Positions 57,994 to 64,000 of a stretch of 64,000 nucleotides of DNA are shown here, in pieces; positions within the stretch are counted from its first letter, which is position 1; every line of letters starts with the position of its first letter. The translations under genes and the position numbers were made by a program. Origin of the DNA: an uncultured Cellvibrionales bacterium (lineage in GTDB: Bacteria > Pseudomonadota > Gammaproteobacteria > Pseudomonadales > Dasaniaceae). The stretch covers positions 1-64,000 of the forward strand of contig CAJVZD010000012.1 of assembly GCA_913019905.1 (NCBI GenBank), written 5' to 3'. A model generated the notes under the pieces. The model searched no databases. It was not told the DNA's origin and saw only the letters and a list, made by a program, of their open reading frames with translations.

Positions 57994-58760
57994 AATATTT
58001 CCAAGCTAAGTGTTTGATGTACATAGAAATTACTGTTATAGTCGGGCGGTATTTTGCTAGATCTGGTTTTCGTCTCTCTTCGCGCCTCTCAAGTTTATCC
58101 CTTTTTCCGGATAATGACTCATAAGAAAAGTTCTTTTGATGGCAAGGCCCAATATTAGAGAAAATTGAAAACGTACTCGAGATGACAGGAAAACCAAAAG
58201 AGAGTCTCGCAAAATTATGGTAGTACGACAGCGTATTGGCAAAACCTAACACTATATTTTTGCCACGCCGTACGATAAATATTTATCAAAGCACTGACTT
58301 AAAACTGAAATGAGTGTAGTGCTTTGTGAATTAACAATATTATTAACTATGCAGCCGAATTTGTCGCAAGCATCGTTGAAACAGTTTTTAAATTTGAGAC
58401 GCAGGTAAGGTGTTTCTGACCAAGCAAAGTGATGCGATGTTTAACCGCACCATGTTATGTCGATATTCTCTTTACCCGTGCAGTTGCTAATTTCTTACGC
58501 ATTTCCAGAGCTATAGTTAGCCTATTCGTGCGTAATCATAACAGTTTTTTAGAACTGTTAATTTATTTTCGTATTGAGTAAATTGACACTAAACTCTGTG
58601 AAAAAGCCTCGATATATACCGCTGATGATGCCATAGAAAGCTATTAGCGTTATTTATTTGCCAATGATGGCGCGGCTATTTCCAGCAAAGCACTACGTCC
58701 ATTTCTAAATTCCGTAATCACGGGACAGCGCAAATTCCTGCGACAGGATTTGTAACTAAC
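57994..58760 (+). promoter_or_regulatory. Divergent rluC/rne region with long rne leader
   Basis: 767 bases with no credible gene. Two strong stem-loops lie in the half nearer rne: CAAAGCACT (58287-58295) with AGTGCTTTG (58318-58326), and TAACAGTT (58539-58546) with AACTGTTA (58553-58560). E. coli rne has a long structured 5' UTR through which RNase E represses its own mRNA; these hairpins are candidates for the same role. I cannot place promoters firmly. Confidence 0.55.
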
Positions 58761-61616
58761 ATGAAAAGAATGCTTATTAATGCAACTCAACCAGAAGAGT
58801 TGCGTGTTGGCCTCGTTGACGGTCAACACTTATACGATCTGGACATTGAAAATCGCACTCGCACACAAAAGAAGTCGAATGTTTATAAAGGGATAATTAC
58901 CCGCGTTGAGCCAAGTCTCGAAGCAGCCTTTGTAGATTTTGGTGCGGAACGTCATGGTTTTCTTCCCCTTAAAGAAATTTCCCGCGACTATTTTTACCGG
59001 AAACCGTCGGAAGTAAATGGGCGGTTCAAGATTAAGGATGTGGTAAAGGAAGGCACGGAAGTCATCGTACAGGTCGACAAAGAAGAGCGGGGAAATAAAG
59101 GTGCCGCACTCACGACCTTTGTGAGTTTGGCGGGACGATACCTCGTTTTAATGCCAAACAATCCTCGCGCTGGAGGCATATCTCGTCGAATTGAAGGTGA
59201 CGAGAGAACGGAATTACGCGAAGCAATGAACTCAATCACAGTTCCTAATGGTATGGGAGCCATTGTTCGAACCGCTGGTGTTGGACGTAGCGGCGAAGAA
59301 TTGCAATGGGATCTGGACTATTTGATCCACATGTGGGATGCCATTAAACAAGCGACCGCAGAGCGTAAGGCTCCCCTTCTACTTCTTCAAGAAAGCAACG
59401 TCATAATTCGTGCCATACGTGACTATCTGCGAGAAGATATTGACCAGGTACTTATTGATAACAAAGAAGCGCATACCGAAGCCCTTAACTTTGTGACTCA
59501 AGTTATGCCTCATTACCAGAACCGTATTCGCTTATACGAAGACCCAGTTCCGCTTTTCAACCGTTATCAAATTGAAAGCCAAATAGAAACAGCGTTTGAA
59601 CGAGAAGTTCAGCTCCCGTCCGGAGGATCAATTGTCATCGATCCAACGGAAGCACTCATTTCCATCGACATCAACTCTGCGCGGGCAACCAAAGGCCGTG
59701 ATATCGAGGAGACAGCGACAAAAACTAACCTGGAAGCTGCCGATGAAATAGCTCGCCAGTTGCGACTCAGAGACATGGGCGGTTTGGTTGTCATTGATTT
59801 CATCGATATGAACCAATCAAAAAACCAACGATCCGTTGAAAATCGAGTCCGTGACGCTCTCGACATTGATCGCGCGCGTGTACAAGTGGGACGTATTTCT
59901 CGTTTTGGCCTGCTAGAGATGTCACGTCAACGCTTACGCCCGTCGCTCGGTGAAACCAGTGCTAAAGTCTGCCCGAGATGTACGGGACAGGGAATAATCC
60001 GCGATACAAAATCACTCTCTTTATCAATTTTGCGTTTAGTCGAAGAAGCAGCGAGTAAGGACCGAAGTGCCGAGATACGAGTACTGGTACCCGTAGACGT
60101 GGCCTCATACCTGCTCAACGAAAAACGAATCCCAATACATGATATCGAACAGCGAACCGAAGTTCGCGTCGTAATTATCCCTGTTCCGCAAATGGATACA
60201 CCGCATTTTGAAGTTCAACGTCTACGTGATGATGAAATTAGCGAGAAGATCGAAACAAGCTATAAAATGCAGACTGAGCAAGTTGTTGCTGAAGAAGTGA
60301 CCGCTGCGCCCGCACCAGTACAGGAAGCTGCAGTTAAGTCAGTAACACCACGAACCGCACCAGCGCCTAAGACCGAAACCAAATCAACCGACAGTGAAAC
60401 CACCTCGAAACCGGGCCTGTTCTCGCGCCTTGTTGGGCTGTTCTCAAGCACTGAGGAAGTAGTACCGGAACCGGAAAAGCCAAAGGAAAATAATCGTCAA
60501 AGTAACAGAAATCGTCGCCCCCAAGGACAAGGTCGAAATTCACAAGGACAAGGACGAAATTCACAAGGACAGGGTCGAAATCGTAATCGTACCAACGACA
60601 ACCGCAATGATCGCAATGATCGCAATGATCGCAATGATCGCAATGATCGCAATGATCGTAACAAGCAAAATGAACAAAGCAAAAATGCACCCCGTCCGCA
60701 AAAACAGGATATTGAAGCTGACAATAAAGACAACAAAATCGATGAAAATAAGCCTCAACAACGCCCGGAAAATCGGAAGCCGCGTTCGTCTTCAAGGCGC
60801 CGGAACAGGGGGCCAAGAAACGTAAACGCCAACCAAAATACTGAAAATGAAGAAACCGGACAACAGGTAAACAATCCCGTTAACAAGACTGAAAATGAAT
60901 CTCATAAAGAGACATCACCAAGCGAAGCTGTTGCACACAAATCTCCTGCTCAACCAGAAAAAGTACAGCCTAAAGCAGATAAGCCAGACCTTTCTTCACC
61001 AGAAATCGTGGAACCTGTCAGTAGCAAAGCTGATGACCAGGCACCAGCCGAGGAAACTTTAGCAACTAATATGGTCGCGACAAAGGGCAATGAAACTAAA
61101 AAATCTGAACCGGAGGCCAGTGCGGAAACGGCAGTTGACATCTCCAACGATGTTACTGTGGTCGTCGAAGCCATCAATAGGCCGGACACGGAAACTACTG
61201 ACGACCATAATATAATTGCTGACACTGTCGAAGAAGCAGATGATGGAAAAGTCGATTTTACCGATCAGCGTGAAACTGACGTAGAAGTTGCTGAAGTTGC
61301 TGCTGAAGTTGCTGAAGTTGCTGAAGTTGCTGAAGTTGCTGAAGTTGCTGAAGTTGCTGAAGTTGCTGAAGTTGCGAGCGTAACACCTAATACGGTAACT
61401 GACGATGTAAAGAATACGAAAATAGTCGTTATCCGTCCGGAAGGCAGAGCAGCGAATGACCCTCGCCTCTCACCGAAGGCTGTTGGCAATATAGAAATCA
61501 ACACCGTTGCATTGGATTCTGCCGCCAAGGAACCAGCAAGCCCTGCCCAACCTGACCAAACGAGAGAAAAAGCCGATCGCGCTATCAACGATCCTCGCTT
61601 AAAACGCATGGTTTAA
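58761..61616 (+). CDS. rne: Ribonuclease E
   Basis: Essential endoribonuclease and scaffold of the RNA degradosome. 951 residues. The catalytic half (about 1-510) has the S1 region ([22 protein letters not shown]), the DNase-I-like site [12 protein letters not shown] and [11 protein letters not shown], and the zinc-link CPRCTGQG. A short amphipathic helix near residue 549 ([12 protein letters not shown]) resembles the membrane-anchoring segment of E. coli RNase E. The tail is disordered: arginine-rich GQGRNS and RND repeats, an EVA repeat, and two NDPR motifs near the C terminus ([16 protein letters not shown]), a motif known in Pseudomonas RNase E tails. Tail length is set by two DNA minisatellites. 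Confidence 0.97.
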   Translation: MKRMLINATQPEELRVGLVDGQHLYDLDIENRTRTQKKSNVYKGIITRVEPSLEAAFVDFGAERHGFLPLKEISRDYFYRKPSEVNGRFKIKDVVKEGTEVIVQVDKEERGNKGAALTTFVSLAGRYLVLMPNNPRAGGISRRIEGDERTELREAMNSITVPNGMGAIVRTAGVGRSGEELQWDLDYLIHMWDAIKQATAERKAPLLLLQESNVIIRAIRDYLREDIDQVLIDNKEAHTEALNFVTQVMPHYQNRIRLYEDPVPLFNRYQIESQIETAFEREVQLPSGGSIVIDPTEALISIDINSARATKGRDIEETATKTNLEAADEIARQLRLRDMGGLVVIDFIDMNQSKNQRSVENRVRDALDIDRARVQVGRISRFGLLEMSRQRLRPSLGETSAKVCPRCTGQGIIRDTKSLSLSILRLVEEAASKDRSAEIRVLVPVDVASYLLNEKRIPIHDIEQRTEVRVVIIPVPQMDTPHFEVQRLRDDEISEKIETSYKMQTEQVVAEEVTAAPAPVQEAAVKSVTPRTAPAPKTETKSTDSETTSKPGLFSRLVGLFSSTEEVVPEPEKPKENNRQSNRNRRPQGQGRNSQGQGRNSQGQGRNRNRTNDNRNDRNDRNDRNDRNDRNDRNKQNEQSKNAPRPQKQDIEADNKDNKIDENKPQQRPENRKPRSSSRRRNRGPRNVNANQNTENEETGQQVNNPVNKTENESHKETSPSEAVAHKSPAQPEKVQPKADKPDLSSPEIVEPVSSKADDQAPAEETLATNMVATKGNETKKSEPEASAETAVDISNDVTVVVEAINRPDTETTDDHNIIADTVEEADDGKVDFTDQRETDVEVAEVAAEVAEVAEVAEVAEVAEVAEVAEVASVTPNTVTDDVKNTKIVVIRPEGRAANDPRLSPKAVGNIEINTVALDSAAKEPASPAQPDQTREKADRAINDPRLKRMV
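60515..60582 (+). repeat. 18-bp coding repeat (GQGRNS) in rne
   Basis: The codons for G-Q-G-R-N-S recur about three times with minor third-base changes (AAGGACAAGG / GAAATTCA). It gives an arginine-rich, probably RNA-binding stretch. Confidence 0.7.
60603..60656 (+). repeat. 9-bp coding minisatellite (CGCAATGAT x6) in rne
   Basis: Six perfect copies of CGCAATGAT encode Arg-Asn-Asp repeated six times, directly followed by CGTAACAAG. The nine-base unit keeps the frame if copy number changes. Confidence 0.95.
61284..61376 (+). repeat. 9-bp coding minisatellite (GAAGTTGCT x10) in rne
   Basis: Two units (61284-61301), one extra GCT codon (61302-61304), then eight units to 61376, the last ending GCG. 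It encodes a Glu-Val-Ala repeat in the acidic part of the tail. Confidence 0.93.
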
Positions 61617-61645
61617 TTTTACGCGATTTTAGCGAAGGAAAACCC

Positions 61646-61676
61646 AAAGAGCCTGGTTTAATAGCCGGGCTCTTTT
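61646..61676 (+). terminator. Terminator of rne
   Basis: Stem AAAGAGCCTGG (61646-61656) with CCGGGCTCTTT (61665-61675), one G-U pair, followed by a T-rich TATTT. It lies 30 bases after the rne stop. Confidence 0.85.
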
Positions 61677-61972
61677 ATTTCCGATCAGCCTACGTGATAG
61701 TTTATGCACACAAAGTAAACACTATGAACGCATTTTGACCGATTCTGGTCGGGATTAACTTAACTCTTACAGAAGTCACAAAAACAAGAGCTTCGTGAGC
61801 TTTTTAGACCCGTAATAACACTTGTCTATCAATAAAACCTCTGTATAATCCCGTCCCTGTTATCTAGATGGTTGTCACGCAAAAAACTGCATAAATGCAG
61901 GTACAAGTGTCAGACGCGGTAGATAAGCATAAAAAATCAGTGCACCGTATCAACATGCGCTGGACAGTTTTG
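61677..61972. other. Spacer between rne terminator and tRNA-Ser
   Basis: About 300 bases with no gene. It holds the promoter candidate at 61822-61849 and an AAGAGCT/AGCTTTT hairpin near 61790. Confidence 0.5.
61822..61849 (+). promoter_or_regulatory. Sigma-70 promoter of the tRNA-Ser gene
   Basis: TTGTCT (61822-61827), 16-base spacer, TATAAT (61844-61849), then a GC-rich CCCGTCCC discriminator typical of stable-RNA promoters. It is about 120 bases before the tRNA. Confidence 0.65.
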
Positions 61973-62059
61973 GAGAGATGGCTGAGTGGTCGAAAGCACT
62001 GGTCTTGAAAACCAGCGAGGGTAATACCTCCTAGGGTTCAAATCCCTATCTCTCCGCCA
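61973..62059 (+). tRNA. tRNA-Ser (anticodon UGA)
   Basis: Acceptor stem GGAGAGA (61973-61979) pairs with TCTCTCC (62049-62055), followed by G and an encoded CCA (62057-62059). The anticodon stem CTGGT/ACCAG encloses the loop CTTGAAA, giving anticodon TGA (62006-62008). The long variable arm (GCGAGGGTAATACCTCCT region) is the serine type, and GGTTCAAATCC is the T-loop. It reads UCA-family codons. Confidence 0.98.
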
Positions 62060-62508
62060 TACAAGGCGAAAATAAAGGGCTGCAAGCAACGTCCTTGAAC
62101 TACCCGCCATTTACCCACCACCTAATTCTTTGGGTGGTGGGTGATAACTCCTCACTCCCTCTTTTTCTCAACTACGCCTGAGTCTATCCCCCTAAAAAAA
62201 GCTCCGTCACGAGCTATGCCAAGTCTTGAATAATCAATTATCCATAGACTGCCCGCAAGTAAAACTTAAATCGAAGTTAACAAGAAATGCCAACCTGGAA
62301 TGCCAAGACATATAATATGCCACAAGCGTCTCCGGAATGGTTCGTTAGACCACTACAGGGACCAATTATTTAAGGTAGATGGGAAAAAGTGCAGCTAATT
62401 CCGCCTATACACAAGAGTGTTGCCGTCTTCCGAACGTTTAGATTATAGTAGCCACAAAAAGGGCAGAAGGCCTATCTATACTCTGAATAAACAAAAAGGA
62501 AACGTGAC
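62060..62508. other. Gene-free stretch after tRNA-Ser
   Basis: 449 bases without a gene. Hairpins are ACCCACCACC/GGTGGTGGGT (62113-62142), a possible tRNA terminator without a U-run, and AGCTC-CGTCAC-GAGCT near 62200. No copy of the tRNA 3' end or an integrase is visible. Confidence 0.5.
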
Positions 62509-63423
62509 ATGAAAATCGGACTGATGCTCAACGACTCTGGTGACAAGAACAATTCACTCGACAATATGGTCGCCTTCGCCAAAGAGGCGGAAGCAAAAGG
62601 CTTTCCGTCTTTGTGGATGGCACATATCTTCGGTTATGACGCCCTGACGGCGCTCGCCATTGTTGGCCGCGAAACGAGTACGATTGAGCTAGGGACGGCT
62701 GTTATTTCGGTTTACCGACAACACCCTTTTGCCCTTGGCCAGCAGGCGCTTACGACACAGGCAGCGACTTCCGGCCGCCTCAATCTCGGCATTGGCCTTG
62801 CACATCAGCCAGTCGTTGAAGGCATGTTTGGCATGTCGTTCGACAAACCCGCCCGTTATATGCGCGAGTTCCTTGAAATCTTAAACCCGGTCCTGAAAGG
62901 TGAGGCCTCAAGTTTCTCTGGCGATTTGTTGACCGGACGCGGGTCAATGATTGTCGAAGAAGCAGCGAAACCAGTTAAGCTTTTTGTTGCGGCTCTTGGG
63001 CCTGTCATGCTCGATCTTTGCGGTAGGGAAGCCGATGGCACCGTGACATGGATGACCGGTAAGAAGACTATCGAGTCTCACATCCTGCCAAAGATGTCGA
63101 AAGCGGCCAGCGAAGCAGGCAAACCAGCGCCTCGCGTTATCGCCGGCTTTCCAATTTGTCTGACTAACGATGTCGATGGCACAAAAGACCTGATTTCCAA
63201 ATCCCTGACCGTGTACGGACAGCTGGCCAGCTACCGTGCCATGCTCGACCTTGAAGGCGCCGCTGGGCCGGCTGACATTGCCGTCGTCGGTGACGAAGCA
63301 GCTGTCGATGCGGAGCTTGAGCGTATTGCGGCCGCTGGTGTCACGGACTTTAATGCAGCCATCATTGCCAGTAATGATGAAGACCGTCAACGCACCATGG
63401 ACTATCTGGCCTCGAAGGTCTGA
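62509..63423 (+). CDS. Luciferase-like (LLM class) flavin oxidoreductase
   Basis: A 304-residue TIM-barrel oxidoreductase of the bacterial luciferase-like family: KIGLMLNDSGDKNNSLDNMVAFAKEAEAKG, LWMAHIFGYDALTALA, ELGTAVISVYRQHPFALGQQALT, GRLNLGIGLAHQPVVEG and FVAALGPVMLDLCGREADG. It is nearest to the actinobacterial-type group labelled F420-dependent, but the cofactor (F420 or FMN) is not decided by sequence, and gammaproteobacteria rarely have F420. Base use differs from the neighbours: the row 62761-62820 has 36 G/C of 60. Good candidate for acquisition by transfer. AAAGGAAAC precedes the ATG. Confidence 0.88.
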   Translation: MKIGLMLNDSGDKNNSLDNMVAFAKEAEAKGFPSLWMAHIFGYDALTALAIVGRETSTIELGTAVISVYRQHPFALGQQALTTQAATSGRLNLGIGLAHQPVVEGMFGMSFDKPARYMREFLEILNPVLKGEASSFSGDLLTGRGSMIVEEAAKPVKLFVAALGPVMLDLCGREADGTVTWMTGKKTIESHILPKMSKAASEAGKPAPRVIAGFPICLTNDVDGTKDLISKSLTVYGQLASYRAMLDLEGAAGPADIAVVGDEAAVDAELERIAAAGVTDFNAAIIASNDEDRQRTMDYLASKV

Positions 63424-63526
63424 CTTCACGTTGCATCCGCTTCCGGCATAGAAATCTCTTGTTGCTGCATCTCTTCGGGGCTCAGTTGCTTGCCTCTCTC
63501 GTGTCGCCTTCAAGCAACGTTTGCGA

Positions 63527-63562
63527 CGTGAACGTGAACGTGAACGTGAACGTGAATGTGAA
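63527..63562. repeat. Hexanucleotide tandem repeat (CGTGAA), 6 copies
   Basis: Five perfect CGTGAA units and a final TGTGAA. Reading frames through it (Val-Asn or Ser-Arg repeats) are by-products of the repeat. Confidence 0.93.
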
Positions 63563-63691
63563 CCGGCTAACAAGTTTTTCGAAGTCGGTCGTTACCGGCC
63601 CATTAATCATAGCCGGGCTCAATCGCGAAGCTATCACGGATAGTTTCATAAAAAGGAAAACGAACCCCTTGAGGAAACATTACTAAGGTTT

Positions 63692-63707
63692 ATCTCAATT
63701 TTGAGAT
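63692..63707. other. Perfect 16-bp palindrome with a distant inverted copy
   Basis: ATCTCAATTTTGAGAT is fully self-complementary. TTTATCTCAA (63689-63698) recurs inverted as TTGAGATAAA (63788-63797), bracketing the small frame at 63731. It could be an operator or the ends of a small decayed element. Confidence 0.5.
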
Positions 63708-63730
63708 TCCTAGGAAGGTGAGGAGCGCGC

Positions 63731-63781
63731 ATGAAACAAGCAGCTCCAAGTTTCTTCAATTGGGTTAGTGGGGTAACATAA
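63731..63781 (+). CDS. Possible 16-residue peptide, strong ribosome binding site
   Basis: ATG after GGTGAGGAGCGCGC, reading MKQAAPSFFNWVSGVT then TAA. The Shine-Dalgarno is better than for many genes here. It may be a leader peptide for the secreted-protein gene at 63889 or the stub of a lost gene. No homologue is known to me. Confidence 0.3.
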   Translation: MKQAAPSFFNWVSGVT

Positions 63782-63888
63782 GTAGATTGAGATAAATCGA
63801 AGCTATTAGCCCTTCCTTTCTACTCATTTGACGACTTATTGATGGCGAAAACTAGTTAGCGACATCGTTCCGGAGGCAGATAGTAAAT

Positions 63889-64000
63889 ATGCCAGATATC
63901 GACGTAGTGGGGAAACCCGTGTTCTCCAGTTTGATACTTTTAACACTTCTTTCAATGGCTTTGAACGTTTATGCCGTTGACCCAATAAAAATAATTACCT
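63889..64000 (+). CDS. Start of an exported protein, cut by the window end
   Basis: ATG at 63889 after GGAGG (12 bases upstream) opens a frame that stays open to the end of the window (37 codons). After a short polar start (MPDIDVVGKP) there is a hydrophobic stretch VFSSLILLTLLSMALNVYA and a likely signal-peptidase site after VYA, giving mature VDPIKIIT. The mature start is reminiscent of periplasmic solute-binding proteins, but too little is present to say. Confidence 0.6.
   Translation, partial: MPDIDVVGKPVFSSLILLTLLSMALNVYAVDPIKIIT

Larger units (their letters stand above)
63424..63888. other. Repeat-bearing stretch after the LLM gene
   Basis: 465 bases. Contains a hexamer array (63527-63562), a 16-bp palindrome (63692-63707) and a 16-codon frame (63731-63781). 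No larger gene is convincing. Confidence 0.5.

Noticed and set aside
57986-58252. Minus-strand frame of 88 codons overlapping the rluC start
   Set aside because: It overlaps the rluC start in another frame and shows no family features; probably chance.
60497-60816. Frames made of repeated residues opposite or beside the rne repeats
   Set aside because: They arise from the 9-bp and 18-bp repeats read in other frames.
62060-62508. Attachment-site duplicate of the tRNA-Ser 3' end
   Set aside because: No second copy of the tRNA 3' sequence is visible within the window.
63459-63686. Plus-strand frame with Val-Asn repeats
   Set aside because: Generated by the CGTGAA array; no family, no good ribosome binding site.

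Overview
The window is chromosomal housekeeping DNA of moderate G+C from a Gram-negative gammaproteobacterium. Na+-NQR, LolCDE, RNase E with a scaffold tail, LexA and MltG all point that way. From memory, gene order matches two stretches of Pseudomonas chromosomes: lol / nqr / gap / mfd / lexA / topA / uup / slt, and tatD / pilZ / holB / tmk / mltG / pabC / fab / plsX / rpmF / yceD / maf / rluC / rne. The Na+-pump and protein divergence suggest a marine member of the wider Pseudomonadales/Cellvibrionales. The genus cannot be named from this sequence.

Layout. 1-6132: end of a DUF2062 gene, nnrS, the lipoprotein-export operon lolC-lolD-lolE (minus strand), and a PilZ-domain gene. 6133-6909: gene-poor stretch with a decayed reading frame and heptamer repeats. 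6910-14127: minus-strand operon nqrABCDEF-apbE-nqrM, the sodium-pumping NADH:quinone oxidoreductase with two of its maturation factors. 14525-24463: gap (long GAPDH form), mfd, csiV-like, mtnP, an MscS channel, a DUF6763 protein, and lexA behind an SOS box. 24653-36871: a small conserved protein, topA, DUF1653, a membrane-anchored unknown, a universal stress protein, a hemerythrin, ABC-F uup, the lytic transglycosylase slt, cheV and tatD. 36854-43321: a glutaredoxin-like protein, a DUF5610 protein, amt, yjaG, and a two-gene phosphosignalling pair (receiver-TPR protein plus sensorless histidine kinase). 43389-53844: long minus-strand cluster for fatty-acid and cell-envelope synthesis, DNA replication and ribosomes (yceD-rpmF-plsX-fabD-fabG-acpP-fabF-pabC-mltG-tmk-holB-pilZ-ycfH). 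53968-61616: maf, sirB2-like, a MATE exporter, rluC and rne. 61973-62059: tRNA-Ser(UGA), followed by an accessory-looking tail with a GC-rich luciferase-like oxidoreductase, a hexamer repeat and the start of a secreted protein cut by the window end.

Most genes are conserved core genes. The unusual signals are the receiver-TPR/kinase pair, many short-period repeats between genes (7, 20, 10 and 6 bp) and inside rne (9 bp), the decayed gene at 6.2-6.5 kb, a likely CTG start for slt, the long leader of lexA, and the possible island boundary at tRNA-Ser. I found no CRISPR array, transposase, integrase or recognisable defence locus.
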